DNA of 64,000 nucleotides from JAKZVK01 sp965261065 (GTDB lineage Bacteria; Acidobacteriota; Terriglobia; Bryobacterales; UBA6623): positions 1,178,001-1,242,000 of the forward strand of contig OZ253444.1 of NCBI GenBank assembly GCA_965261065.1, read 5' to 3'. The notes below the pieces were generated by a model. It saw nothing but the letters and a program-made list of their open reading frames with translations. It did not search any database and was not told the DNA's origin. Positions 9,658 to 19,247 of the stretch are shown piece after piece. Every line of letters begins with the position of its first letter. Positions within the stretch are counted from its first letter, which is position 1. Made by a program: the position numbers and the translations under genes.

Positions 9658-12600
9658 CTAGAATTTGGTCCGGTATTTTGATTGGAGCAGCTCAAGCTTC
9701 TCGTTCAACGAAAGCTTCTGAATCTCCTTTTCTTCAAGGGCCTTTGTCTTCGCGTCGGGCCCGAAAGACCGTTGGGTGATTCCGCCCTCCCGCTGGGGCT
9801 CTTTGCGCCGCTTGCGGGGCCCGTCGTCGCGCCGCGCCCCGGGGCCAGCGGAACGAGGTCGCCCGGTTCGCTGTCCCCCAACTCCCGGCCCTCTAGCTCC
9901 TGGCCTTCCGACTCCCGGTCCTCCTGTTCGTTGTCCGGCGCCCGGCCGAGCGGCGCGAGCCGCCCTGGCCACCTCGCGGGGATCTTTGAGAGAGAGCGAG
10001 ATTCGCTTGCCGTCTCTCTCCAGCGCTCGGATGAACACCGTCACGCGGTCGCCGATCTTGAACTCGGGCTTGGCATCCTTGCCCGGTCCGTTAGAGAGCT
10101 GTGAGATGTGCACCAGCCCGTCGTGGTCGGCCCCGATGTCGACGAAAGCGCCGAAGTCGGCGATGTTGGTCACCACGCCTTCGACCTTCTTGCCGGGCTG
10201 GATTTCCTCGATCCCGCGCAGCTCAACAGGGAGGGTGGCTGGAGTAAACCGGCCGCGTGGGTCTCTTGCCGCAGGTCGGAACTGGTCGACGATGCCCCGC
10301 AAAAGCTCAACCGGATGCTTCGCGTCCTTCAGCTCGTCGAGGGCAACGGCGTCAAGGGTGTCCAGCTTCTCAAGCGCCTCGGCGGCCGAGACGCCGGCCG
10401 CGGCGAGGATCTTCTCCGCCTGCGGATATGACTCCGGGTGGATGCCGGTGTCGTCGAGGGGATTCTCTCCGTTGCGCACGCGGGCGAACCCGACCGCCTG
10501 CTTGTAGATCCGGGCACTCAAGCCCGATACAGCCTGGAGTTGCGCGCGTTTGGTAAACGGCCCCTTGCTTTGGCGGTGCTCCACGACGCGTTTGGCGACC
10601 CGCTCCGTCATGCCGGGAAGCAAGGCCAGAAGCTCGATCGATCCGGTGTTGAGATCGACGCCGATGCGGTGGACGGTCGATTCCAGCGTCACGCTCAGCC
10701 CGGCTCGGAGCTTCTTCTGGTCTACCTCGTGGTGGAACTGCCCCACCCCGAGCAAGCGCGGATCGACGTGCACGAGTTGCGCCAGCGGATCCTGGAGCCG
10801 GCGAGCCAAGCAGGCGGCACTACGCTGGGCCACGGCGACATCGGGGAGTTCTCGGCGCGCAGCCTTCGAAGTGGCGTAGATCCAACTGCCGGCTTCGCTG
10901 AGCTTGGTCCAGTAGATATCCTTCGCGCCCGCCTCGCGGATCGCGCTGCGAACCAATGTTTCGACCTGCCGAACGCCGGGACCGTTGGCCATCACGATGG
11001 CGGCGACTTGGTGGCGGCGAAGCAGGTCGGCGAGGAGGACGAACGTCTCGTCGATGGTTTTTGGCCGGTGCTTGCCCTTGCCGGGCGGTCCCGGCATGGT
11101 GGCCGTCCCGCCGCTCGATTCAGCGGGGGAGGATTCAGCCGCGGGGGCCTCGGGGGGGGCATCGCCCGTCGGTGAAACGACCTCTTTCGAGGGAGCGGCT
11201 TCCGAGGGTGTGGCGGCTTGGTCGGCCGGCGAGCCGGCCCCCGGTTGCACTACTTCCGTTGCCTGGTCGGATGGGGCGGCGGCATCTGCCTCAGCGGACT
11301 CCGCAGGTTCCTCGGCTTCCGCGGCCTCGGCTGATTGCTCAGGCGGCGCGGCCTCCGTTTCGGCGGCCGGCAACGCTTCGCCTCCATCGGACTCTGCGAC
11401 GCCTTCGCCCGTTGCGGAGGCCGCCGCGGACTCCTGCTCCGGGTCAGGACTGGGTTCCGCCGAGCTTTCTTGGGTCGTGGCCGACTCCGCTTGCGGTAAC
11501 GCTTCCGCCGTCCCACCACCGGATTCGGCGGCGTCAGCTACGCCAATGGGCCCCGCACCGCTGGGCTCAGTGCCGCTGAGTCCCGCGGCTGCCTCGTTCT
11601 CAGTCGCCGCACCATTGGCCACCGGCTGTTTCTTGGCGTCCCCGCTGCCGGCTTCGCCTCCCTCGGGGCGATGGACAATCGCGCCTTCGAGGAAGTCCCC
11701 GTCCGGCCCCATAACGGCGGCACGCCAGCCTCCCGGTCGTCCTGTTTCGAGGCCGATGACCGTGATGGGTCCCGCCGGAGGGCTCTTCAGCGTCTTCTCG
11801 AGGTTTTGCTGGTAAACCTCGATCGCCGCCGCGTCGGAGCGCTCGTCGAGGCGCTGCGTCAACTCGTTGCGCAAGGCCGGGCTGAGGTATTCCTCCAGGG
11901 CGATGCAGGCAACATCGCCGAGCTGGAGACACACCGGCGATTTCGCCGGCCGGGACTCCAGCAGCCGGCCCAGGATGAACGAGACCGCGCGGTCAATCGG
12001 CAACTGGATCTCATGACGCAATCCCGACTCCCGCTCCGCCCGGCGAATCGCCAGCATCTGACGCCAGGCAACCTTCTTGACTTTCGCTTGGTAGCCGAGC
12101 AGCGGCTTGGCCCGGCCCTTCCCGTTGCCCTTCAGCTTCTGCTTTTTGGGCACGACGAGTTGGGCGTGCTCTTGCATGATCGCGCGGAGGCCCTGGCGAA
12201 CCGCGTAGTCCTCCGCTGTGCGCCGCGCCATAATGGCGCGGGCGCCACGAAGCGCGTCCGCTGCCGAGGAGACGCCCTTGTCGGCGCTCACGTAGGCTTG
12301 CGCCAGATCTTCGGGATCGCCGTTTTCGCCGTGCCGGCCCCATAGGGCATCGGCCAGGGGATCGAGGCCCTTCGCGATAGCCGCATCGGCAGCCGAACGT
12401 CGCTTCGGCTTGAAAGGGAAGTACAGGTCTTCCAGTACCCAACGGTCAGTCGTCGACTCGATTTGGGCGCGTAGCTCGGGGGTAAGCTGGTCCTTCTGTC
12501 CGATGGCCGTGAGGATTGTGATGCGGCGGTCTTCGAGGTCGAGAAACTGGCGCAGGCGTTCGTCGACCGCCCGCAAACGCTCCTCAGAGAGGCCCGCGGT

Positions 12601-12747
12601 GATATTGGGACGATAGTAAGCGAGGTACGCCGGCGTTGAGCCGGCTTCAAGCTCCTGAACCAGCTTCAGCAGATCAGAGAGTTGTACCCCTGCTTCCTCG
12701 GCGATCCGCACGTAGGCGGGACTAGGAAGAGCAGTGAGGGACTTCAT
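9658..12747 (-). CDS. tex: Tex-like S1 RNA-binding protein with large acidic insertion
   Basis: Tex is a nucleic-acid-binding protein linked to transcription. Ordinary Tex has about 720-800 residues; this one has 1029. The N-terminal helical region (EDLYFPFKPKRR at about 105) is normal. The YqgF-like RNase-H fold starts at about 345 (ITVIGLETG) but is interrupted at about 366-553 by a low-complexity segment rich in A, E, S, P and G, then resumes (AAIVMANGPG). A helix-hairpin-helix pair (LPGMTERVAKRVVEHR) lies at 700-755 and an S1 domain (GVVTNIADFGAFVDIG) at about 851-925. The tail at 930-990 is rich in R, G and P, then KRRKEPQR. The conserved core suggests function is kept. Confidence 0.93.
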   Translation of the reverse strand: MKSLTALPSPAYVRIAEEAGVQLSDLLKLVQELEAGSTPAYLAYYRPNITAGLSEERLRAVDERLRQFLDLEDRRITILTAIGQKDQLTPELRAQIESTTDRWVLEDLYFPFKPKRRSAADAAIAKGLDPLADALWGRHGENGDPEDLAQAYVSADKGVSSAADALRGARAIMARRTAEDYAVRQGLRAIMQEHAQLVVPKKQKLKGNGKGRAKPLLGYQAKVKKVAWRQMLAIRRAERESGLRHEIQLPIDRAVSFILGRLLESRPAKSPVCLQLGDVACIALEEYLSPALRNELTQRLDERSDAAAIEVYQQNLEKTLKSPPAGPITVIGLETGRPGGWRAAVMGPDGDFLEGAIVHRPEGGEAGSGDAKKQPVANGAATENEAAAGLSGTEPSGAGPIGVADAAESGGGTAEALPQAESATTQESSAEPSPDPEQESAAASATGEGVAESDGGEALPAAETEAAPPEQSAEAAEAEEPAESAEADAAAPSDQATEVVQPGAGSPADQAATPSEAAPSKEVVSPTGDAPPEAPAAESSPAESSGGTATMPGPPGKGKHRPKTIDETFVLLADLLRRHQVAAIVMANGPGVRQVETLVRSAIREAGAKDIYWTKLSEAGSWIYATSKAARRELPDVAVAQRSAACLARRLQDPLAQLVHVDPRLLGVGQFHHEVDQKKLRAGLSVTLESTVHRIGVDLNTGSIELLALLPGMTERVAKRVVEHRQSKGPFTKRAQLQAVSGLSARIYKQAVGFARVRNGENPLDDTGIHPESYPQAEKILAAAGVSAAEALEKLDTLDAVALDELKDAKHPVELLRGIVDQFRPAARDPRGRFTPATLPVELRGIEEIQPGKKVEGVVTNIADFGAFVDIGADHDGLVHISQLSNGPGKDAKPEFKIGDRVTVFIRALERDGKRISLSLKDPREVARAARAARPGAGQRTGGPGVGRPGARGPGVGGQRTGRPRSAGPGARRDDGPRKRRKEPQREGGITQRSFGPDAKTKALEEKEIQKLSLNEKLELLQSKYRTKF

Positions 12748-12796
12748 TACACAGAAGCGACCCGGACCCCAAGACGCTTTACTGTATCATAGCGTC

Positions 12797-13438
12797 ATGT
12801 TTCAGGGCTTGCGAAGCCGCCAAAACCGGTTCTCGTTGGCCCTCTTTTCGGTAGTCGCGGGTCCCGGCTTGCTGCTCGCGCAAGTCATCGAGTTCGATTC
12901 GCACGGACTCCACTATCAGACCCTCTCCCGGCAGGGGCTGACGCTGATGTATGCCCCCCTTCCGCTCACGGTGCGGGAGTTCGCCGTCGTGCAAGTGTCG
13001 TTCAGCAACGGCAGCGCCCGCAGCCGCGCGGTAGAGCCGACCGATTTCTACTTCGAGACGGCCGGCGGTGACGTTCTGCGGGCCGCTTCCGAGCAGGTCG
13101 TGGTCCGCGAGCTGTACCAGAAGGCGGGCCGTGGTGAAGTGATGAAGCTGCAGTTGGCCTACGAGAAGGCCCTCTATGGCAATCAGCGGCTCCGCTCTAA
13201 CAGCGGCTATGAGACACGGCGTCAAGCCGCCATGGCCCGCGGTCCCAAGGGCCTGAAGGCGGCCGCGGCCGCCTCGGCTCTGTCACTCGTCAGGACGCAG
13301 CTAGCCCCGGGTGACTCGACCGATGGCGCCGTGTTCTTCAAGAACGGCCGCAGGGAGTTGGGCGCGGGCCGGCTCGTCGCCCGCCTGAGCGATGGCGACG
13401 TGTTCGAATTCGAGCCCCATCAAGCTGCGGTGGATTAG
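12797..13438 (+). CDS. Hypothetical secreted protein
   Basis: Family not recognised. The ATG at 12797 (213 residues) is preferred over the open-frame start at 12734, because it begins a basic then hydrophobic signal peptide ending near LLLAQ. The mature part has a beta-rich first half (LTLMYAPLPLTVREFAVVQVSF, read here in two pieces) and a helical alanine-rich region, and ends in FEFEPHQAAVD. It is divergent from tex, with 49 bases between the starts. Confidence 0.65.
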   Translation: MFQGLRSRQNRFSLALFSVVAGPGLLLAQVIEFDSHGLHYQTLSRQGLTLMYAPLPLTVREFAVVQVSFSNGSARSRAVEPTDFYFETAGGDVLRAASEQVVVRELYQKAGRGEVMKLQLAYEKALYGNQRLRSNSGYETRRQAAMARGPKGLKAAAAASALSLVRTQLAPGDSTDGAVFFKNGRRELGAGRLVARLSDGDVFEFEPHQAAVD

Positions 13439-13674
13439 GCGTTTCCGCCCAACGTGTCCGGTCTGGATCTCGCGGAAGCGTCGGGCAAAGTGTGGCGTAA
13501 GCCTCCAGGTTCGCCGAGAACCGAATCCTCGGTTCTCAGGTCCGCGAACAGGCACTCAGTTGCAGCCGTCGGCGTACCGGGGTGCCGGACACTGCATTGG
13601 CTCTCTATCGAGCGTCTCTCTCAAAAGTGTTCTATCCTAAACGCAGCGTACTCTCTGAAAGGACGGCTTCGATC

Positions 13675-14028
13675 ATGCGTAAGCTCTTCTTGCTCACTCT
13701 CGTGATGTTGATGCCCGTGGCGGCTTTTGCGGGTGATGCCGCGCCCGGCGAATGGAGGGGCCACTTGATGGATACGATGTGCGCCAGCAACCTGCTCGAC
13801 AAAGCCTCGTCTCATACCACCGAGTGCATGAAGATGCCGAACTGCAAGGGCAGCGGCTTCGGCTTGGTAACGAAGGAAGGCAAATACATCAAGTTCGATG
13901 AAGCCGGCAACACCAAGGCACTCAAGGAGCTCGAGCGCTCGGGCAAGGAAGACAACTTGCTCGTCACCGTCACCGGCCGCATGAGGGGCGGCGTGATCCG
14001 AGTCGCCTCCGTTACAGCGCAGGACTAG
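13675..14028 (+). CDS. Small secreted cysteine-containing protein
   Basis: The 117-residue protein starts at ATG 13675, with GAAAGGA 11 bases upstream as ribosome binding site; the longer open frame from 13582 has no such site. Residues 1-19 are a signal peptide (MLMPVAAFA). The mature 98 residues contain three cysteines (DTMCAS, TTECMK, PNCKGS) and two short beta motifs (GFGLVTKEGKYIKFD, LLVTVTGRMRGG). Small exported proteins of this pattern are frequent in Acidobacteria, but no function is established. Confidence 0.75.
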   Translation: MRKLFLLTLVMLMPVAAFAGDAAPGEWRGHLMDTMCASNLLDKASSHTTECMKMPNCKGSGFGLVTKEGKYIKFDEAGNTKALKELERSGKEDNLLVTVTGRMRGGVIRVASVTAQD

Positions 14029-14102
14029 CAGCCCGTGGTGAAAGCATGGTTTCTTGTCAAGTTTGTTTGATACCCCTACATGTTGCGGTCGGTCGAGCAG
14101 GC

Positions 14103-14122
14103 GGGCACGGCATGCCGTGCCC
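14103..14122. repeat. Perfect 20-bp palindrome
   Basis: GGGCACGGCA followed directly by TGCCGTGCCC, with no spacer. It sits in the 282-base gap between the small secreted protein and the SGNH gene. No T-run follows, so it is a REP-like element or a protein-binding site rather than a standard terminator. Confidence 0.6.
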
Positions 14123-15142
14123 CTACGTTGCGATTCGCGCGGTTCTCGGTTTTGCCACGGGCTGCTAGGCCTACTCCGGCCAGCCGTTCTACGCTGCCGG
14201 TCACCGCTGCAAACGCACCGGTAACGTACTCGACGATTCTTCCGAGGCTGGCCGGCCTCCTGCGAGCCGGCTCTTCAACCGCACAGTCGTTACACGCGGC
14301 GACCATCCCCATGTCCCGTTGGAAGACAAGCTTTCTTTATCTCTCGATCACCCTTGGCGCATTCTTTGCCGCCGTCGTCATCACGGAGTGGTATCTAGCG
14401 TCCGAAGCCGCGCCCCGTTCGACGCTGCCGTTCTATAACCGGCTTGCTCCTTACGTGATGTTCGAGCCTCAGGCGAACTTGAACTATGTCAGCGCGGAAA
14501 CGTTCGAGATGTCTCACCACAAAAGCCAAGTCTTCCATTACACGAACGAAGACGGCTTCCGCGTTGGCGCTCCCGACTATGAACTGCCGAAGGCCAAGCC
14601 GGCCCGTCAACTGCGCATCGCGGTACTCGGGGGCTCGGCCGTGCGCCACGGCAGCAGGTTCGAGGACACGCTGCCGGGCTCCTTGAAGACCCTCCTCGAA
14701 GAGAAATACCCGGGCCGCGATGTCGAAGTCCTCAACGCCGGCATCGAGTCGTGCGTCTCGAAACAGTCGATTATCTATCTGCTGTTCACCGTGCTCGACT
14801 ACGAACCGGACGTAGTGATTCTGTACGACGGCGCCAACGACCTGGGCAACATTCTGCTCTATGAGGCGCGCCCGAACTACCCCTACAACTTCCAGACGAT
14901 CGAGGAGGCGTGGGACTACTACCGCTCTGAGACCGCGACCCCGCTCTCCGAATTGGTCCTGAGCCGCAGCTATCTGTACTCGGCACTACGCCTCCGATTC
15001 GGCGGTGAAGACCAACTCAAAACAACCAACACCATCGGCCTGGGACTGCGGCGGGCGCCCAACGCGCTCACGTCTGACCAGGTCTTGGCGGACCCGGAAC
15101 TCGTCCAACGACTGGTCGCGGCTTACCTTTCCAATTGGCCAA

Positions 15143-16173
15143 GCTGGGTATCCACTTGACTCAGGTGACCCCAAGATGTAGTGTAGGGCCTGGTGGAGGA
15201 TTACCCGCGCGACCAACTCGAATTCGAGTCTCGCTTTGCGAGCGAGGAGGCTTGCCGCGACTATCTGTTCGCCTTGCGCTGGCCAGAGGGTTTCCGCTGT
15301 CCAAGGTGTGGGCATGAGCGCGCTTGGCCGGTGCGCAAAGTGTGGTTCGAATGCGCTCGCTGCGGGCGGCAAACCTCCGTCACCGCCGGCACGATCTTTC
15401 AAGACACACGCAAGCCGCTGCGGCTGTGGTTCCGGGCGATGTGGACCATCACCACGCAGAAGAATGGGGCCAGCGCCCTGGGTCTACAGCGCGTTCTGGG
15501 ACTGGGCAGTTACCAAACCGCCTGGCCTTGGATGCACAAGCTGAGGCGAGCGATGGTGCGCCCGGGGCGAGAGCGATTGACGGGCCTCGTCGAGGTCGAT
15601 GAGACCTACTGGGGCGCTGAAGAAGAAGGGGTAATCGGCCGGCAGACCGAGCGTAAAGCGTTGATTGCAGTCGCCGCGGAAGAGAGAGGCACCGGGCTGG
15701 GGCGCATCCGCATGCAGCGCGTTCAGAACGCCTCGGCGGCCAGTTTGATGCCCTTCGTCGAGGAGTCGGTCGAGCCGGGCAGCGTGGTTGTTACCGACAA
15801 CTGGTCGGGCTACGATCCGCTCAAGAAGAAGTACTACCAGCGTCGTATCATCTCGATTAACAACCGCCGCGAGCAGGCCTCGCAGCTACTGCCGAGGGTG
15901 CACTTGGCGATCTCGCTACTCAAGCGCTGGATGCTGGGCACGCATCAGGGGGCGGTCAGCCACGAGCATCTGGACTACTATCTCGACGAGTTCGTGTTCC
16001 GCTTCAATCGGCGCAGATCACGCAGTCGGGGCAAGCTCTTCTACCGCCTTGTGCAGCAGGCCATGGCGGTGGAGCCGACGCCGTACCGCTCGATCGTCGC
16101 CGATTGGGACGCTAAGACGCTGTGAGCCCAACTACAAGATGTTGGGGTCACCTGAGTCAAGTGGATACCCGGC
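15143..16173 (+). mobile_element. IS1595-family insertion sequence, copy 1
   Basis: 1031 bp bounded by inverted repeats that begin GCTGGGTATCCACTTGACTC on the left and GCCGGGTATCCACTTGACTC when the right end is read backwards. The 8-base target duplication is TTGGCCAA (15135-15142) against TTGGCGAA (16174-16181), with one mismatch. It is inserted in the SGNH gene. The two other copies have the same length and orientation. Confidence 0.95.
15193..16125 (+). CDS. IS1595-family transposase
   Basis: The 310-residue protein has an N-terminal zinc ribbon (CPRCGHE and CARCGRQ) and an RNase-H-like DDE domain: D in VEVDETYWG, D in VVTDNWSGY, and an acidic residue in YYLDEFVFRFNRR. It starts at a GTG or the equivalent codon just inside the left inverted repeat. 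It differs from the other copies by only a few residues (PGRERL, DPLKKKYYQ). All catalytic residues are kept. Confidence 0.95.
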   Translation: MEDYPRDQLEFESRFASEEACRDYLFALRWPEGFRCPRCGHERAWPVRKVWFECARCGRQTSVTAGTIFQDTRKPLRLWFRAMWTITTQKNGASALGLQRVLGLGSYQTAWPWMHKLRRAMVRPGRERLTGLVEVDETYWGAEEEGVIGRQTERKALIAVAAEERGTGLGRIRMQRVQNASAASLMPFVEESVEPGSVVVTDNWSGYDPLKKKYYQRRIISINNRREQASQLLPRVHLAISLLKRWMLGTHQGAVSHEHLDYYLDEFVFRFNRRRSRSRGKLFYRLVQQAMAVEPTPYRSIVADWDAKTL

Positions 16174-16378
16174 TTGGCGAAAGCTGATTGAGCTGTCGAA
16201 AGCCTACGATTTCCAGCCGGTGTGTGTCCTTCAGCCCACGGGCGGTTTGGACCGCGACTACGCCACCAAAGCCCTGCCGCCGGAGTGGGTCGACGCCTTC
16301 ACTGCTCTGTACGACGAAACCGACAAGCAACTGGGGGGCCTCCGCCAGGAGTACCCCGGGGTAGCGTTGCTCAACCTA

Positions 16379-17472
16379 TTGAGTCCCGCATAATATCCCG
16401 TCACTCGAAGCAAAGAGAAGACTGTTTCCAGAAGGCCGTGATCAAACGCGGTTTGCGGTGCATGCGGCGGAGTGCCTTGCGGGCCCGCTCGTTCAGCTCG
16501 CCGTAGTCCTTCGGACAGACGTTCGGCAACTCGTGCTGCTTCCAGTAAGCCCAGATGTATTCCACCGGATTCAACTCCGGCGCATAGGGTGGCAAGTACT
16601 CGGTTGCGATGTGGCCTTCGGAGAGTTGGATGAACTCTTGCACCAGGCGGCTACGGTGCGCCGGCAGCCGGTCCCAGACGATCAGCAGCGGCCGATCGAT
16701 ATGACGTACCAACGCCTTGAGAAAGTCGATCACTTGCTCTTTGCCGATCGCACCGGGATAGAGCCGAAAGTAGAAGTTACGCAGCGTCAGCCCCGCCGAG
16801 ACGGAAAGCTTCTCCCAATTGAAGTTAAACTGCAGCACCGGTGTTTGGCCGCGTGGCGCCCAGGTGCGGCAGCGATGCGGCTTCTGACTCAATCCGCTTT
16901 CGTCGATGAAGACGAGCGTACGGCCTTCGTTTTGGGCTTTTTTTTAATGCGCGTCCAGGTCTTGCGCTTCCAGGTGCGGATCTGCTCTTCGTTGCGCTCG
17001 CGCGCCTTTCCGACCGGGCGTTGCGGGCTCCAGTCGAGCGCTCGCAGGATCTTCCAGACGTGGCCTTCGTGGTAGTCGACCCCGAACTCGTCTCCGATCA
17101 GCCGAGCCACCCGCGGACAGCTCCACAGGGGCGTGGGGAAGCCGTGGGCTTGCGGGCCTTCCAGCAACAGCGACGTCAGGCGTTCGCGTTGTGCGGCATC
17201 GAGGAGCGGCTTGCGTCCGGCGCGCCCGGCCTGGCGGAGTCCGGCCGCACCCTGCTCGCGGTATTGCCGCCGCCACGCACTGACGGTTTGGCGAGCGACT
17301 TTCAGCCGTCTTGCCGTCTCGGACTGATTGTGGCCTTGGTCGAGCAGCCGCATCGCTTCGAAACGGCGCTTCTCCAGGGCCTTGAAATCCCGCTTCACAC
17401 CTTTGGGGTTGCCCATACATATATAGATGCTCCACACTATCAAAAAGTGTCATAATAATTTGCGGGATTCAA
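16379..17472 (-). mobile_element. IS630-family insertion sequence
   Basis: 1094 bp. The ends are inverted repeats TTGAGTCCCGCA and TTGAATCCCGCA, flanked by TA on each side (16377-16378 and 17473-17474), the target duplication expected of IS630/Tc1. Removing the element and one TA restores the SGNH reading frame (LLNL then STYLQPA). Confidence 0.93.
16401..17416 (-). CDS. IS630 transposase, two frames joined by a likely -1 frameshift
   Basis: The first frame (17416-16889, ATG at 17416) carries the helix-turn-helix region (HNQSETARRLKVARQTV) and linker. The second frame (down to 16401) carries the DDE catalytic core: FIDESGLS, VWDRLPAHRS, and LPPYAPELNPVEYIW. The frames overlap at a run of eight A on the coding strand (plus-strand T at 16938-16945), where a -1 slip joins RIKKK to the IDES region. 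This A-run slip is a known way IS630-type elements make full transposase. The alternative is a dead element with an extra base. Confidence 0.85.
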
Positions 17473-17661
17473 TAAGCACTTACTTGCAGCCGGCGGCTGA
17501 CCACTTCTGGGACGGCGTCCACGTCTACGACGAGACGAACGCGTTGATCGCCGAGCGCATCCACCAGGACCTCGGTCCCGCCTTGCGTTTGGCTTTCGAG
17601 AGCCAATAGAATACCGACAGAGCCTGCATGCAATTGATTTTGCGGTTCTTGTGAGGCCTCG

Positions 17662-19101
17662 ATGGCAAAGACTGACGCTGCTCAAGAACCGAACAACCCG
17701 AACCGCCGTGATTTCGTGAAATCGGCGGGCACGGCCACGGTCGCCGCCGCGGCTTTGCTGCCGCGCGCCAACGCCGCACCGCTGATGCGAACGGCCAAGG
17801 CCGCGGGCAAGCAGGTGAACTACGGGTTCATCGGGCCCGGCAGCCGGGGCAAGCGCCTGCTGGAGCGCCATTTGCAGAACATCGAGATCGGCAACTGCGT
17901 CGCCATCTGCGACATCTATGAGCCCAACCTTAACAAGGCGCTCAAGATCTTCGACGGCAAGCCGACCCCCTACACCGACTACCGCAAGCTGCTCGAGCAG
18001 GACGATGTTGAGGCCGTCTTCATCACCACGCCGCTCTACCTGCACTACCCGGTAATGAAGGACGCTCTCGAAGCGGGCAAGCACGTCTTCTGCGAGAAGT
18101 CGCTCGTCTTCACGCCGGAGGAGGTCCACAGCCTGCGAACGCTCCACGAAGAGCATCCCAACCAGGTCATCCAGGTCGGCTTGCAGCGGCGCTACAGCTC
18201 GTTCTATCGCACCGCCAAGGACATGATCGACAAGGGCGTCGTCGGTAAAATCACCCACATCTCCGCCCAATGGCACCGCAACAAGAGCTGGCGCCGCGGC
18301 GTCAAGGACCCAAGCCGCGAGGAGCAGATCAATTGGCGGCTCTACCGCAAATACTCAGGCGGCCTGTGCGCTGAGCTGATGTCGCACCAAGTCGACGTGG
18401 CCGATTGGATGATCGGGTCGCCGCCCAAATCCGTGATGGGTGTCGGCGGGCTCGACTACTGGAGGGACGGGCGCGACATCTACGACAACATCCAACTCAT
18501 CTTCGAGTACCCCGGCGGCGAGAAACTCAACTACAGCTCGATCATGACCAACCGGCACATTCAGGGCCGGCGGACTCCGGGCGACGGCTGCCGCGAGGTC
18601 ATCATGGGTACCGACGGCGCGATCGAGATCACGCTCATCCCCGACGGCGAGGGCATGTGGTTCCGGGATCCGATGAAAGAAAAGATGGGCGACCAAGCCG
18701 AGACCCAGGAAGCCTGGACCGCCGGCGCCACCGTCGCCGACATGCTCGAACAGGGCGACGGTCTGCCCATCATCCCCGGTGTCCAAGACCTCGAATCCGG
18801 TGACGTCGGCTTCATCGAGAAGGAAGTCGAGTTCGCCAAGCGCTGGCTTTACACCAAGGGGATCATGGTTCCCACCGAGGACAAGAACCCCGAGTACAAA
18901 GAACTCGAGAGCTTCCTCATCGACGTGCGCGACGGCGGCAAGCCCAAGGCTGACATCGAGGTCGGCTTGCAAGACTCGATCGCGGTCATGCTCGCCAACT
19001 ACTGTATGGATGAAGAGCGCAAGGTGCAGTTCGCCGAGATCGAGCAGATGGGCAACGGCGGCGTGAAAGTGACGTCCGCCGACAAGGGCAAGACAGCGTA
19101 G
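17662..19101 (+). CDS. Gfo/Idh/MocA family oxidoreductase, Tat-exported
   Basis: The 479-residue protein has a twin-arginine signal (NRRDFVK at 14-20, then an AAAALLP hydrophobic core) and a Rossmann fold (NYGFIGPGSRGKR at 53-64). HVFCEKSLVFTPEE holds the catalytic lysine in the family's E-K motif. The second half is the beta-sheet oxidoreductase domain (GGLCAELMSHQVDVADWM). These enzymes oxidise or reduce sugars or inositols with NAD(P); the Tat form implies folded export with cofactor. Exact substrate unknown. The start 53 bases after the broken SGNH gene suggests its own promoter. Confidence 0.92.
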   Translation: MAKTDAAQEPNNPNRRDFVKSAGTATVAAAALLPRANAAPLMRTAKAAGKQVNYGFIGPGSRGKRLLERHLQNIEIGNCVAICDIYEPNLNKALKIFDGKPTPYTDYRKLLEQDDVEAVFITTPLYLHYPVMKDALEAGKHVFCEKSLVFTPEEVHSLRTLHEEHPNQVIQVGLQRRYSSFYRTAKDMIDKGVVGKITHISAQWHRNKSWRRGVKDPSREEQINWRLYRKYSGGLCAELMSHQVDVADWMIGSPPKSVMGVGGLDYWRDGRDIYDNIQLIFEYPGGEKLNYSSIMTNRHIQGRRTPGDGCREVIMGTDGAIEITLIPDGEGMWFRDPMKEKMGDQAETQEAWTAGATVADMLEQGDGLPIIPGVQDLESGDVGFIEKEVEFAKRWLYTKGIMVPTEDKNPEYKELESFLIDVRDGGKPKADIEVGLQDSIAVMLANYCMDEERKVQFAEIEQMGNGGVKVTSADKGKTA

Positions 19102-19160
19102 CGCACGGCCGGCTCCGCTCAGTTTGACTCAGCTCGGGGTGCACTCAACTCAGGGTTGTA

Positions 19161-19184
19161 GGGGTGGACCGCAGCGTCCACCCC
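19161..19184 (+). terminator. GC-rich hairpin after the oxidoreductase
   Basis: GGGGTGGAC and GTCCACCCC form a perfect 9-bp stem with a 6-base loop, 59 bases after the stop. There is no T-run, so it may be an attenuating or stabilising hairpin rather than a simple intrinsic terminator. Confidence 0.45.
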
Positions 19185-19247
19185 GGCGCGGCAGAGTTGC
19201 TCTCGGTTTCTGTGCGAAGAAGCAACCGCGTACCAGGGGCTGAACTG

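Larger units (their letters stand above)
14311..17609 (+). pseudogene. SGNH/GDSL-type hydrolase gene split by two insertion sequences
   Basis: Three coding segments join in frame once both insertions and one copy of each target duplication are removed: 14311-15142, 16182-16378 and 17475-17609, together 388 codons including stop. The rebuilt protein has an N-terminal membrane anchor (residues 10-30), the block AVLGGSAVRHGSRF, LNAGIES, VILYDGANDLGN and a C-terminal DHFWDGVHVYDETN, which fit SGNH-fold lipid or acyl hydrolases. The start is ATG 14311. As it stands, translation stops a few codons inside the IS1595 copy after about 282 residues and the catalytic D-x-x-H block is lost, so the product is inactive. 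Confidence 0.88.

Noticed and set aside
10438..11175. Long plus-strand open frames opposite tex
   Set aside because: They are shadows of high-GC codon use in tex; the tex frame has clear domains.
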